Assembly: GCA_028684955.1 (NCBI GenBank)
Contig: JAQUEY010000005.1
Span: forward strand, 1 to 46,858
DNA: 46,858 nucleotides
Direction: 5' to 3'
From: Eubacteriales bacterium
GTDB taxonomy: Bacteria; Bacillota; Clostridia; Saccharofermentanales; UBA5734
Numbering within the stretch: the stretch's first letter is position 1; each line of letters starts with the position of its first letter. Of the stretch, positions 7,870 through 15,111 are shown piece by piece. Below the pieces are notes generated by a model, which was given only the letters and a program-made list of their open reading frames with translations, made no database searches and had not been told where the DNA came from. Made by a program: the position numbers and the translations under genes.

Positions 7870-9046
7870 CGGCCGCCTCCTTGCCATTGGCAGTCTTGGG
7901 GCTGGCTGATGGATGTGCTTTCTGGTCCGAAGCTGCGCTGACCGCTTGGGAAAGCGGCAGACGGCCTTCGAATTCAAGAAGCAAGTCGAGGGTGGCAATC
8001 GCCGCAGCCGCTTCGACAACGGGGACGGCCCGAGTGACGATGCAGGGGTCATGGCGACCGCGGACCACCAGTGTGTCAGGCTGCAACGTGCGCAGATTGA
8101 TCGTGGATTGTTCACGCCCTATCGATGCCGTCGGCTTGAAAGCAACTTTGAACACGACCGGCATGCCATTGCTGATGCCGCCATCGACCCCGCCACCGTG
8201 GTTGGTGGCAAAACGGATCGCCTGGCCTTTGAAAACCGGCGAGTCGTTATTGGTCGAACCGCGTCGCTTGGCCATGGCAAAACCATCGCCGAACTCGACG
8301 CCTTTGACAGCCGGAATCGCAAACAGGATGCTGCCCAGGCGCGATTCGATCCCGTCGAAAATCGGGTCGCCGAGCCCGGCCGGCAAACCGACAATCAGGC
8401 TCTCGACGATGCCACCAACCGAATCGAGGGTGTTCTTGGCTTCGAGTACGGCTGTCTGCATCGCTTCGGAGACGGTATCAGACAAGACGGGCAGGGGCTT
8501 GTGCTGCAGGCTTTTGAGCAGGGCCAGGTCTGGCGCAGCCGTATCGACGGGCAGATCGCGGATCCCGGCAATTTCCAGGATGTGGGAGACAATTTCAATC
8601 TTTTTGGCCTGGAGGATCTGGCGGCAGACCGCACCGGCAAAAACCAGCGGCGCAGTCAGGCGGCCGGAGAAATGGCCGCTGCCGCGTGGGTCATTGAAAC
8701 CCTGGTAGCGGGCCATTCCGGTCAAGTCGGCGTGGCCAGGGCGAGGTTTGGTCAACAATTCGCTGTAGTCACCCGAGCGGGTATCGGTGTTCTTGATCAC
8801 AGCCATCAGAGGGGTGCCTGTCGTGCGGCCTTCGAACAGGCCGGACAGGATCTCGGGCTCGTCCTTTTCCTGGCGCGGCGTCGACCAGGCCGTCTGGCCC
8901 GGCGCACGGCGGCGCATGAAAGCCCGGATGTCCTCGAGGTCCAGGATATGACCGGACGGCAGACCTTGGATCACGACGCCAATGCCGGGGCCGTGGGATT
9001 CGCCAAAAATACTGATTTCCAGAAGGTTACCCCAGGTTGAGCTCAT
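7856..9046 (-). CDS. aroC: Chorismate synthase
   Basis: Last common step of the pathway: 5-enolpyruvylshikimate 3-phosphate to chorismate, requiring reduced FMN. The 396-residue protein begins MSSTWGNLLEISIFGESHG, the conserved family start with the catalytic His, and has GRLTAPLVFAGA, the RGSTNNDSP region and the C-terminal GRHDPCIVTRAVPVVEA motif with the second active-site histidine region. The frame extends 11 codons upstream, but the ATG at 9046 is chosen because GGAGG lies eight bases before it and because it matches the family start. It overlaps the end of aroA by 20 bp. The last ~30 residues (after PLSQAVS) are a polar, Ala/Ser/Lys-rich tail of no recognised function. Confidence 0.97.
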   Translation of the reverse strand: MSSTWGNLLEISIFGESHGPGIGVVIQGLPSGHILDLEDIRAFMRRRAPGQTAWSTPRQEKDEPEILSGLFEGRTTGTPLMAVIKNTDTRSGDYSELLTKPRPGHADLTGMARYQGFNDPRGSGHFSGRLTAPLVFAGAVCRQILQAKKIEIVSHILEIAGIRDLPVDTAAPDLALLKSLQHKPLPVLSDTVSEAMQTAVLEAKNTLDSVGGIVESLIVGLPAGLGDPIFDGIESRLGSILFAIPAVKGVEFGDGFAMAKRRGSTNNDSPVFKGQAIRFATNHGGGVDGGISNGMPVVFKVAFKPTASIGREQSTINLRTLQPDTLVVRGRHDPCIVTRAVPVVEAAAAIATLDLLLEFEGRLPLSQAVSAASDQKAHPSASPKTANGKEAADAGS

Positions 9047-10259
9047 CGCAGATACCTCCGAGGCGGGAAAATTCGGCAAAAAATTCAGGATACGATTTGC
9101 GGACGGCTTCAGCTTGGGTGATGATGACGCCCTTGGCTGATTTCAAGGCTGCAATGGCCAGGGCCATGGCAATGCGGTGGTCACCATGCGAATCCGCCTG
9201 GCCGCCTGTTAGCTCGGTCTGGCCATCAATAACCAGGCTGTCGTCCTCGACCCGGATCTGGGCACCGATTGATGCCAGGATGTCCGCAGTCACCGCGAGG
9301 CGGTCGCTCTCCTTGAGACGCAGCCGGGCGGCATTGGTAATCCGGGTCTGGCCCGGGGTCAGGCTGGCCGCAACGGCCAGGACCGGAACCAGATCCGGAA
9401 TCTGGGCGGCATCGATGATGAAGGGCAACTCTGACGCTTGATGCTTGGCCAGGCTGGCTAAAATCGGCAGGATGGCCCGGTCGCCTTGGGCCGAATGATC
9501 GGACAAGCCTGAAAGCTTGATCTCGCTGCCGAGGTAATTGGCCACGAGCCAGAAAGCCGCCTGGGAGTAGTCTTTTTCCACGGTGTAGTCGACCGGCAGG
9601 AAGCGCTGGCGACCTGCGACCTGATAGCCGGAAGGCGTGGTGTGCACAACGACTCCGAATTCACCCAGCGTCCGGCGGGTCATTTCGACATAGGGGGCCG
9701 ATTCCAGCGGCGAGGTCAGGACGATCTCTGAATCACCGTCGAGCAGAGGCAGGGCCAGGAGCAGGCCGGACAGGTACTGGGAGCTGACATGGCCGGGCAC
9801 GTGGAAAAGGCCCGGGGTCAACTGGCCGCGCACGGAAAGAGGCAGGCTGCCCTCAGCTGGAAAATCCAGATCAATGCCATGTCCGGCAAAAATCGTGCGG
9901 TATTCCTGGAGCGGACGCTGGGGCAGGCGGCCCCGGCCAGTAAAGGTCGCAGGTACACCGAGGGCGGCAACCACAGGGATCAGCAGACGCAAGGTCGTAC
10001 CGGATTCATGGCAGTCGAGCGTCAGCTGGGTCTTTGTGGGTGCCTTGCCGGAGCGGCGGGCTGTGATCGCATCGCCGAGTGCCTGAAGGCAGCGGCGCGT
10101 AGCAAGGATGTCGTCCGAAGGGTGGGATCCGATTCCTTTGATCCGGCTTTCTTCGCCCGCCAGAGCTGCACAGATCAAGGCCCGGTGCGCGTCACTTTTA
10201 GACGGGGGTGGGACGAGCGAGCCATGCAGTGCAGAAGGCCGGACGTGTCGATCAGCCAT
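9027..10259 (-). CDS. aroA: 3-phosphoshikimate 1-carboxyvinyltransferase (EPSP synthase)
   Basis: Transfers enolpyruvyl from PEP to shikimate 3-phosphate. The 410 residues carry PPPSKSDAHRALICAALA (shikimate phosphate binding, ~17-35), CHESGTTLRLLIP (the PEP-site loop), GRGRLPQRPLQEY, SSQYLSGLLLALPLL, DYSQAAFWLVA, the catalytic-aspartate stretch around AAQIPDLVPVLAV, RLRLKESDRL and DHRIAMALAIAAL. All motifs needed for activity are present. The ATG overlaps the aroB stop by 8 bp, with GAGG nine bases upstream. It is slightly shorter than E. coli AroA (427). Confidence 0.97.
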   Translation of the reverse strand: MADRHVRPSALHGSLVPPPSKSDAHRALICAALAGEESRIKGIGSHPSDDILATRRCLQALGDAITARRSGKAPTKTQLTLDCHESGTTLRLLIPVVAALGVPATFTGRGRLPQRPLQEYRTIFAGHGIDLDFPAEGSLPLSVRGQLTPGLFHVPGHVSSQYLSGLLLALPLLDGDSEIVLTSPLESAPYVEMTRRTLGEFGVVVHTTPSGYQVAGRQRFLPVDYTVEKDYSQAAFWLVANYLGSEIKLSGLSDHSAQGDRAILPILASLAKHQASELPFIIDAAQIPDLVPVLAVAASLTPGQTRITNAARLRLKESDRLAVTADILASIGAQIRVEDDSLVIDGQTELTGGQADSHGDHRIAMALAIAALKSAKGVIITQAEAVRKSYPEFFAEFSRLGGICDELNLG

Positions 10260-11313
10260 GGCCGACGACCTCGTCGAGGACTTTTTCGAGATCAGCCGGA
10301 TCCATCGGGTTGAGGACAGCTTCGCCGACTTGCTTGAGCAGGATGTAGTAGAGCTTGCCAGCCAGGCGCTTTTTGTCCGAATGGATGGCGCCCATCAACT
10401 GGCTGGCCGGCCACTGGCAGTGCGTTGGCAAGCGGTAATGTTCGAGGACTTTGCTCAGGCGATCAGCGGTACCAGCCGGTGTTCGGCCAATCTTTTCACC
10501 GATTTTACAGGCCACGACCATGCCGATCGCGACAGCTTCGCCATGGGACAGCTGGGTGTAGCCGGTGATTTTTTCGATGGCGTGTCCTACGGTATGGCCA
10601 AAGTTGAGCAACATGCGCTCACCCGTGTCGCGCTCATCGGCGGCGACGACGGTGGTCTTGATCCGGGCACAGCGCTCGAGGACCCATTCCAAGTCATAGG
10701 TTTGGCTTTCAATCTGTAGAAAAAGCTGCAGATCGCGGATCAGACCGTATTTGATCACCTCGGCCATGCCCTCGGACATGCGTCCACGGGGCAAGGTGCG
10801 CAGCACGGTGGGGTCGAGGATGACTGCCTTGGGCTGATAGAATGCACCGGCCAGGTTCTTGCCAAAGGGCAAGTCGATCGCGGTCTTGCCACCAATCGAG
10901 GAATCCACCTGGGCCAGCAACGTGGTTGGGACTTGGAACAGCGGTACCCCGCGCAGGTAGGTGGCTGCTGCAAAGCCGGTGACATCCCCGACAACACCGC
11001 CGCCCAGGGCGATGATCAGGTCGGAGCGAGACAGTCCGGCCGCATGGAACTGGCTGTAAAGGTCCAGCAGCGTCGCGGCGGTTTTCGAGCCTTCACCAGC
11101 GGCAAAGGCATAGCCCGAAACCGTGAAGCCCGCACTCTGGAGCGACCGGGCTACCGGTTCATAGTAGAGCGGGTAAACCGTGTCATCGCTGACAATGAAT
11201 GCTTTGCGGCCGACGACCGCTTCGCTGGCCAGGCTGCCGATGCTGTTGAGCGCACCGTTTTTGATCAGGATCGGGTAATCACCGCTGGATGTGCTGGCAA
11301 TCAGTTCAGGCAT
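10252..11313 (-). CDS. aroB: 3-dehydroquinate synthase
   Basis: Second shikimate step: DAHP to dehydroquinate, using NAD+ and a divalent metal. The 353-residue protein shows GGGVVGDVTGF (NAD-binding loop, ~104-114), QVPTTLLAQVDSSIGGKT, the metal ligands Glu in EGMAEVIKYG and His in NFGHTVGHAIE and LSHGEAVAIGM. Length and motifs are those of the standard bacterial enzyme. The ATG follows AGGAGG and lies 25 bp after the aroF stop. Confidence 0.97.
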   Translation of the reverse strand: MPELIASTSSGDYPILIKNGALNSIGSLASEAVVGRKAFIVSDDTVYPLYYEPVARSLQSAGFTVSGYAFAAGEGSKTAATLLDLYSQFHAAGLSRSDLIIALGGGVVGDVTGFAAATYLRGVPLFQVPTTLLAQVDSSIGGKTAIDLPFGKNLAGAFYQPKAVILDPTVLRTLPRGRMSEGMAEVIKYGLIRDLQLFLQIESQTYDLEWVLERCARIKTTVVAADERDTGERMLLNFGHTVGHAIEKITGYTQLSHGEAVAIGMVVACKIGEKIGRTPAGTADRLSKVLEHYRLPTHCQWPASQLMGAIHSDKKRLAGKLYYILLKQVGEAVLNPMDPADLEKVLDEVVGHG

Positions 11314-11338
11314 AAGGGGTACCTCCTGTTTGTTGGTG

Positions 11339-12355
11339 TCAGATGGTCCGGCCGACGGCCTCAGCCACGGGGCGCAGGCGACCCATCAGGTCGGAAAACG
11401 CTTCTGGCGTGAGGGACTGCGGGCCATCGGACAGGGCATGCTTGGGATCGTTGTGGACTTCGATGATCAGGCCATCGGCACCGGCCACAATCGCGGCCTT
11501 GGCCAGGGGTTCGACCAGCCAGGCGATGCCGCCGGCATGGCTTGGGTCAACAAAGACCGGCAGGTGGGTCTTGCTCTTCAAGACCGGGATGGCACTGATG
11601 TCGAGTGTGTTGCGGGTGCTGGTTTCAAACGTGCGGATGCCCCGTTCGCAGAGGATGACATTCTGGTTGCCGCCACTCATGATGTATTCGGCCGACATCA
11701 GCAATTCATCGACGGTGTTGGCAAAGCCACGCTTGAGCAGGATCGGTTTTTTGACCCGGCCAAGTTCCTTGAGCAGTTCAAAATTCTGCATGTTGCGCGT
11801 GCCTACCTGGATCATGTCGACAAATTCCATGAACAGTTCGAGCTGCGATGGGTTGGTGATCTCGGACACAACCGGAAGACCCGTGGCCTGGCGGGCCCGT
11901 TTCATATACATCAGGCCTTCAGCTTTGAGTCCCTGGAAGGCATACGGCGAGGTGCGCGGCTTGAAAGCTCCGCCACGCAGCAGCAACGCACCGGCAGCCT
12001 GGACTTGTTCGGCGACCAGGCGGATCTGGTCTTCCGATTCGACCGAGCAGGGTCCGGCTGCGACGACGATGCGGTTTTCACCGACCTTGACACCATTGAT
12101 GTCGATGATCGAATTGTCCGGGTGAAATTTGCGGTTGGCCCTTTTGTAAGGTTCCTGGACTTTCATCACCCGCTCGACATCATCGTTCTGCTCCAAAGCA
12201 TCGAGTTCGATGCTGGATGTGTCACCCACCAGGCCAACGATGGTTGTCCCCTGACCGAAAATCGGGCTGGTCTGCACACCATAAGTCGTTTGCAGCCAGT
12301 TGCACAGCTCGTCTACTTTGTCGCGGGTGGTCCCCTGTTTCAAAATCAAAATCAT
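11339..12355 (-). CDS. aroF: 3-deoxy-7-phosphoheptulonate synthase (DAHP synthase, type I-beta)
   Basis: Commits PEP and erythrose 4-phosphate to the shikimate pathway. Residues 1 to ~70 form a ferredoxin-like/ACT-type regulatory domain (MILILKQGTTRDKVDEL to the DVERVMKVQEPYK junction), as in the Thermotoga maritima and Bacillus-type enzymes, where it mediates feedback control by aromatic end products. The catalytic barrel follows: AAGPCSVES, RGGAFKPRTSPYAFQG, QVGTRNMQNF, KPILLKRG and PVFVDPSHAGG. Length 338 is normal for this subtype. The ATG overlaps the aroE/aroK stop by four bases (ATGA), with GGAGGAG seven bases upstream. Confidence 0.96.
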   Translation of the reverse strand: MILILKQGTTRDKVDELCNWLQTTYGVQTSPIFGQGTTIVGLVGDTSSIELDALEQNDDVERVMKVQEPYKRANRKFHPDNSIIDINGVKVGENRIVVAAGPCSVESEDQIRLVAEQVQAAGALLLRGGAFKPRTSPYAFQGLKAEGLMYMKRARQATGLPVVSEITNPSQLELFMEFVDMIQVGTRNMQNFELLKELGRVKKPILLKRGFANTVDELLMSAEYIMSGGNQNVILCERGIRTFETSTRNTLDISAIPVLKSKTHLPVFVDPSHAGGIAWLVEPLAKAAIVAGADGLIIEVHNDPKHALSDGPQSLTPEAFSDLMGRLRPVAEAVGRTI

Positions 12356-13764
12356 TCGTTTACTCCTCCAAGTCCTAATGTGGTCATGATTGTGTCGAGC
12401 TTTTCTTCCAAAGGCAGGTCGGCGTTGACCACCAGGTCGGCCAGCCTGCTGTAAATAGGTCGGCGTTTGTCATAAAGCAAGGCCAGGCGGGCACGGTCCT
12501 GACCGGCAATCATCGGGCGTCCGGTTCCGTCACCCACGCGCGCTTCGATCGTCTCCAGGCTGGCAGACAGATAGATGACCAGGGCCGGATGGCTGTACAG
12601 GATGGCCTGGGCTGCAGCACTCATAAGGGCCCCGCCTCCGGTGGCCAGGATCTGGCAGCGATGGTTCGAAAGAACCTCGTCGAGGGCTTGCTCTTCCAGT
12701 TTCCGGAACGCTGCTTCACCCCCGGTGTTAAAAATTTCCGGGATGGTACGGCCTGCCTTTTCCTCGATCCAGTGGTCGAGGTCAACCAGAGGCCAGCTGG
12801 TCCGAAACGCAAGTTCGCGGCCGACCCGGCTCTTGCCGCTGCCCATGAAGCCCATCAAGACCAACGTCACGGGTGACTGGCGATAGATCTCCCCCGCCAG
12901 GCCCTTTAAGACTTGCTCCTTGGTGTCGGCCGGGAAAATGGCTGCCGGATTCCAGATCTGCTGGGCCAGGAGTGCCTGGTTGACCAGCATGCCGAGACCG
13001 CCCCTGGCCGGGATACCGCGGCTTTGGGCCCTGAGCACCAGCCGTGTGGCAAAAGGATTGTAAATCGTGTCGTAGACCGCTTGGACATGGTCGAACAGTT
13101 CATCGGGAATCGGAACGTTACCGGTATGAGGCCACATGCCAGCTGGTGTGCCGTTCAAAACGACCCAGCGTTTCTGCCAGGGGGTGGTCTGGTCTTCAGT
13201 ATAGCAGCTGCTGGCCTCGGATGTGACATCGACGGCACAAGCCGGATACGCTGCGGCAATTGCCTTTGCCAGTGGCAAGGCTTTTTCGGGGTGGCGAACC
13301 AGGAAACGGATCTGGATGGCGCCCTTGAGCCCTGCAGCAAAAGCCAGCGTCCGGCAGACGCCTCCGGCACCCAGGATCAGGACCCGGCGGCCAGAAAGTT
13401 CCGGAGCGTCACTGAGGAAACCCTCCAGGTCGGTGTTGTAGCCGGATACCGGGCCTTCTGACGGGCAGGTGATGGTGTTCACCGCCCCGATCATTTCAGC
13501 CAGAGGGTCGACCTGGTCCAGGCTGGCCTTGACGACCTGCTTGTGTGGGATGGTGACATTCAGGCCGTCAAACGCTTCCAGAAACCCGGACATGCGTCCT
13601 GCAATCTCCTCCGGAGGTATGGCCAGGAGCTCATACGTGCCCGCCAGGCCAGCCAGTGCCATCAGGCGTTGGTGGATCTGGGGCGACAGGCTATGTCCCA
13701 ACGGATAACCCAGCAGGCCATAACGAGACGGGCGCGTGCCCACGCCCGTTTTAGTCGCATTCAT
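12352..13764 (-). CDS. aroE-aroK: Shikimate dehydrogenase - shikimate kinase fusion
   Basis: A two-domain enzyme covering consecutive steps, dehydroshikimate to shikimate and shikimate to shikimate 3-phosphate. Residues ~14-285 are AroE: GYPLGHSLSP, NVTIPHK with the catalytic Lys75, NTITC, NTD with the catalytic Asp112, the NADP loop LGAGGVCRT (131-139) and NGTPAGMWP. Residues ~297-470 are AroK: Walker A GFMGSGKSRVG (305-315), DLD (328-330), the shikimate-binding Arg in EAAFRKLE, ATGGGAL (374-380) and GRPMI of the lid. Both halves look active. The ATG at 13764 lies inside the first copy of a 50-bp tandem repeat and follows GGAGG by six bases; it overlaps the stop of a 17-codon frame by four bases. 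Fusions of these two enzymes are uncommon in bacteria. Confidence 0.95.
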   Translation of the reverse strand: MNATKTGVGTRPSRYGLLGYPLGHSLSPQIHQRLMALAGLAGTYELLAIPPEEIAGRMSGFLEAFDGLNVTIPHKQVVKASLDQVDPLAEMIGAVNTITCPSEGPVSGYNTDLEGFLSDAPELSGRRVLILGAGGVCRTLAFAAGLKGAIQIRFLVRHPEKALPLAKAIAAAYPACAVDVTSEASSCYTEDQTTPWQKRWVVLNGTPAGMWPHTGNVPIPDELFDHVQAVYDTIYNPFATRLVLRAQSRGIPARGGLGMLVNQALLAQQIWNPAAIFPADTKEQVLKGLAGEIYRQSPVTLVLMGFMGSGKSRVGRELAFRTSWPLVDLDHWIEEKAGRTIPEIFNTGGEAAFRKLEEQALDEVLSNHRCQILATGGGALMSAAAQAILYSHPALVIYLSASLETIEARVGDGTGRPMIAGQDRARLALLYDKRRPIYSRLADLVVNADLPLEEKLDTIMTTLGLGGVNE

Positions 13765-13814
13765 AACCGGCCTCCGAGGAGCCGCGTGCCCACGCCCGTT
13801 TTAGTCGCATTCAT
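13761..13814 (-). CDS. Repeat-derived 17-codon leader frame 2
   Basis: Second small frame (MNATKTGVGTRLLGGRL) from the middle repeat copy, preceded by GGAGG six bases upstream. Its TGA overlaps the aroE-aroK start codon by four bases, so ribosomes reaching aroE may do so by re-initiation from this frame. Same caution as for the other copy: translation is inferred from the start context only. Confidence 0.5.
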   Translation of the reverse strand: MNATKTGVGTRLLGGRL

Positions 13815-13864
13815 AACCGGCCTCCGAGGAGCCGCGCGCCCACGCCCGTTTTAGTCGCATTCAT
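13811..13864 (-). CDS. Repeat-derived 17-codon leader frame 1
   Basis: Minus-strand frame of 17 codons (MNATKTGVGARLLGGRL) created by the tandem repeat. It starts at an ATG 14 bases inside the end of tyrA, with AAGGAGG six bases upstream, and its TGA overlaps the ATG of the next small frame by four bases (ATGA). Its first ten codons repeat the true N-terminus of the AroE-AroK protein. It is probably translated because its start context equals that of aroE; whether the peptide has any role is unknown. Confidence 0.5.
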   Translation of the reverse strand: MNATKTGVGARLLGGRL

Positions 13865-15092
13865 AACCGGCCTCCTTGAGGAGCCACGCTGCACGGGCTG
13901 CCTGAGCCGAGTCTGGCAACAGCAATTGCAGGCTGCCGCCTTCGTAGGTGCGGAATTCGCGGATGCGGAGGTTGGTGATGTTGATGGCATGGTTGCCCAG
14001 CAGCGTCGTCACCTCTCCGATGACGCCTGGCTCGTCCGGGATGTAGACATTCAGGATGCTCTGGGTCAGCAAAGCACCCCGGCCATCGACCGGCAAAGAT
14101 CCGCGGTACTGGGAAGCCTGGAAAAAATACTGGCGCAGGTGGTCGAGATCTCCGTCGGACAACTCGTCCCGGAATTCCTGCAGGATGGTGATGTACTGGT
14201 CGATCAGGGGCAATAGCTGGTCGCTCGACTCGAGACTGATCTGGGACCAGAGACCGGCATCCGAAGAAGCGATGCGGGTGATGTCGCGAAACCCTCCGGC
14301 GGCCAGGCGGGTCAGGTTGTTGTCCCCCTGGCGGGCAGCCAGCAAGGACAAGGCAGCTGCTGCGACATGAGGCAAATGGCTGACTGCTGCGACAGCTTTG
14401 TCGTGCGTCTGGGGATCGAGGCTGAGCGGCGAAGCTCCGATCGAACGGACCAGCTGCTCTAGCTCGCGGTACTCCAGGACGGTGATGGCGGAGTGTTCTG
14501 GCAGGCACAGGACATAGGCCGCATTTTCAAACAGGTTCTCCCGGGCATTGGCGTAGCCGTGCTTTTCCGAGCCCGCCATGGGATGGCCGCCGATAAAACG
14601 GTCATCGGGAATCTGGTCCAGGACCGGCTTCTTGACACTGGCGACATCGGTCAGGATGGCCTTTGTGAAGGGGCGAATCTGCCTGACCAGATCGGGAATC
14701 GTGGCGGGCGGGGTGCACAGGAAGACGACCCGGCAGTCAGACAACAACGAAAAGACGGAGTCAGACTGGGCGAGAGCTTGTGAATCGACGCCAGAAGCTG
14801 CCTCCTGTGTTCCCGTTCTGGTGTTGAAAGCGGTGATGATCGAACGGCCAGACTGGGGCTGACCGGTTCTTTGGCCTTCAGCCTGCAGCGGCATCACGCC
14901 CCCCCGGGCCAGGACTTGGTCCGACAGAGCGTGTTCAACCACAGCCGGATCAGGGTCGATTCCGACAACCAGGACCTTGGCCCGGCCAGCGAGAGCCTTG
15001 GCCAGCGAGCCGCCGATCAGTCCCAGGCCAACGACACCGATTGGCATCGGGGCCAAGCCAGGGTTTTCAGCGGGCAAGTCAGTGGTCTGCAT
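13851..15092 (-). CDS. tyrA: Prephenate dehydrogenase with ACT domain
   Basis: Makes 4-hydroxyphenylpyruvate, the tyrosine precursor, from prephenate with NAD+. The Rossmann motif GLGLIGGSLA is at 22-31, the catalytic-histidine motif HPMAG at ~170-174, the helical-domain motif THDKAVAAVSHLPH follows, and residues ~335-413 are an ACT domain (ILNVYIPDEPGVIGEV). The open frame begins at a TTG (15098), but GGAG abuts it directly; the ATG at 15092 has GGAG six bases upstream and is the likelier start (413 residues). About 50 residues between the second Rossmann strand and FLCTPP (roughly 65-115, Gly/Gln/Ser-rich) have no counterpart in the usual ~365-residue enzyme. The last codons lie in the third repeat copy. 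Confidence 0.93.
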   Translation of the reverse strand: MQTTDLPAENPGLAPMPIGVVGLGLIGGSLAKALAGRAKVLVVGIDPDPAVVEHALSDQVLARGGVMPLQAEGQRTGQPQSGRSIITAFNTRTGTQEAASGVDSQALAQSDSVFSLLSDCRVVFLCTPPATIPDLVRQIRPFTKAILTDVASVKKPVLDQIPDDRFIGGHPMAGSEKHGYANARENLFENAAYVLCLPEHSAITVLEYRELEQLVRSIGASPLSLDPQTHDKAVAAVSHLPHVAAAALSLLAARQGDNNLTRLAAGGFRDITRIASSDAGLWSQISLESSDQLLPLIDQYITILQEFRDELSDGDLDHLRQYFFQASQYRGSLPVDGRGALLTQSILNVYIPDEPGVIGEVTTLLGNHAINITNLRIREFRTYEGGSLQLLLPDSAQAARAAWLLKEAGYECD

Positions 15093-15111
15093 GTTCAACT
15101 CCAGTCATCGG

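Larger units (their letters stand above)
13733..13889. repeat. 50-bp tandem repeat, three copies, at the tyrA/aroE junction
   Basis: Copies lie at 13733-13782, 13783-13832 and 13833-~13889. The first two differ at one base (T/C at 13786/13836 region); the third diverges by a 2-base insertion (CCTCCTTGAGGAGCC against CCTCCGAGGAGCC) where it becomes the native end of tyrA. Each copy contains, on the minus strand, a GGAGG site and an ATGAATGCGACTAAA start context. The period is not a multiple of three, so each extra copy makes a short frame that stops exactly at the next ATG. The third copy holds the tyrA stop (13851-13853), the first the real aroE start (13764). Confidence 0.95.

Noticed and set aside
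7870-8115. Longer N-terminus for aroQ
   Set aside because: The extra codons are the aroC sequence in another frame, without a ribosome site; the ATG at 7869 has AAGGAGG at ideal spacing.
7913-9040. 375-codon open frame on the plus strand opposite aroC
   Set aside because: Shadow of a strongly conserved gene; no ribosome site or recognisable domain.
13733-13889. CRISPR-like array
   Set aside because: The repeats are directly adjacent with no spacers and overlap coding sequence; it is a simple tandem triplication.
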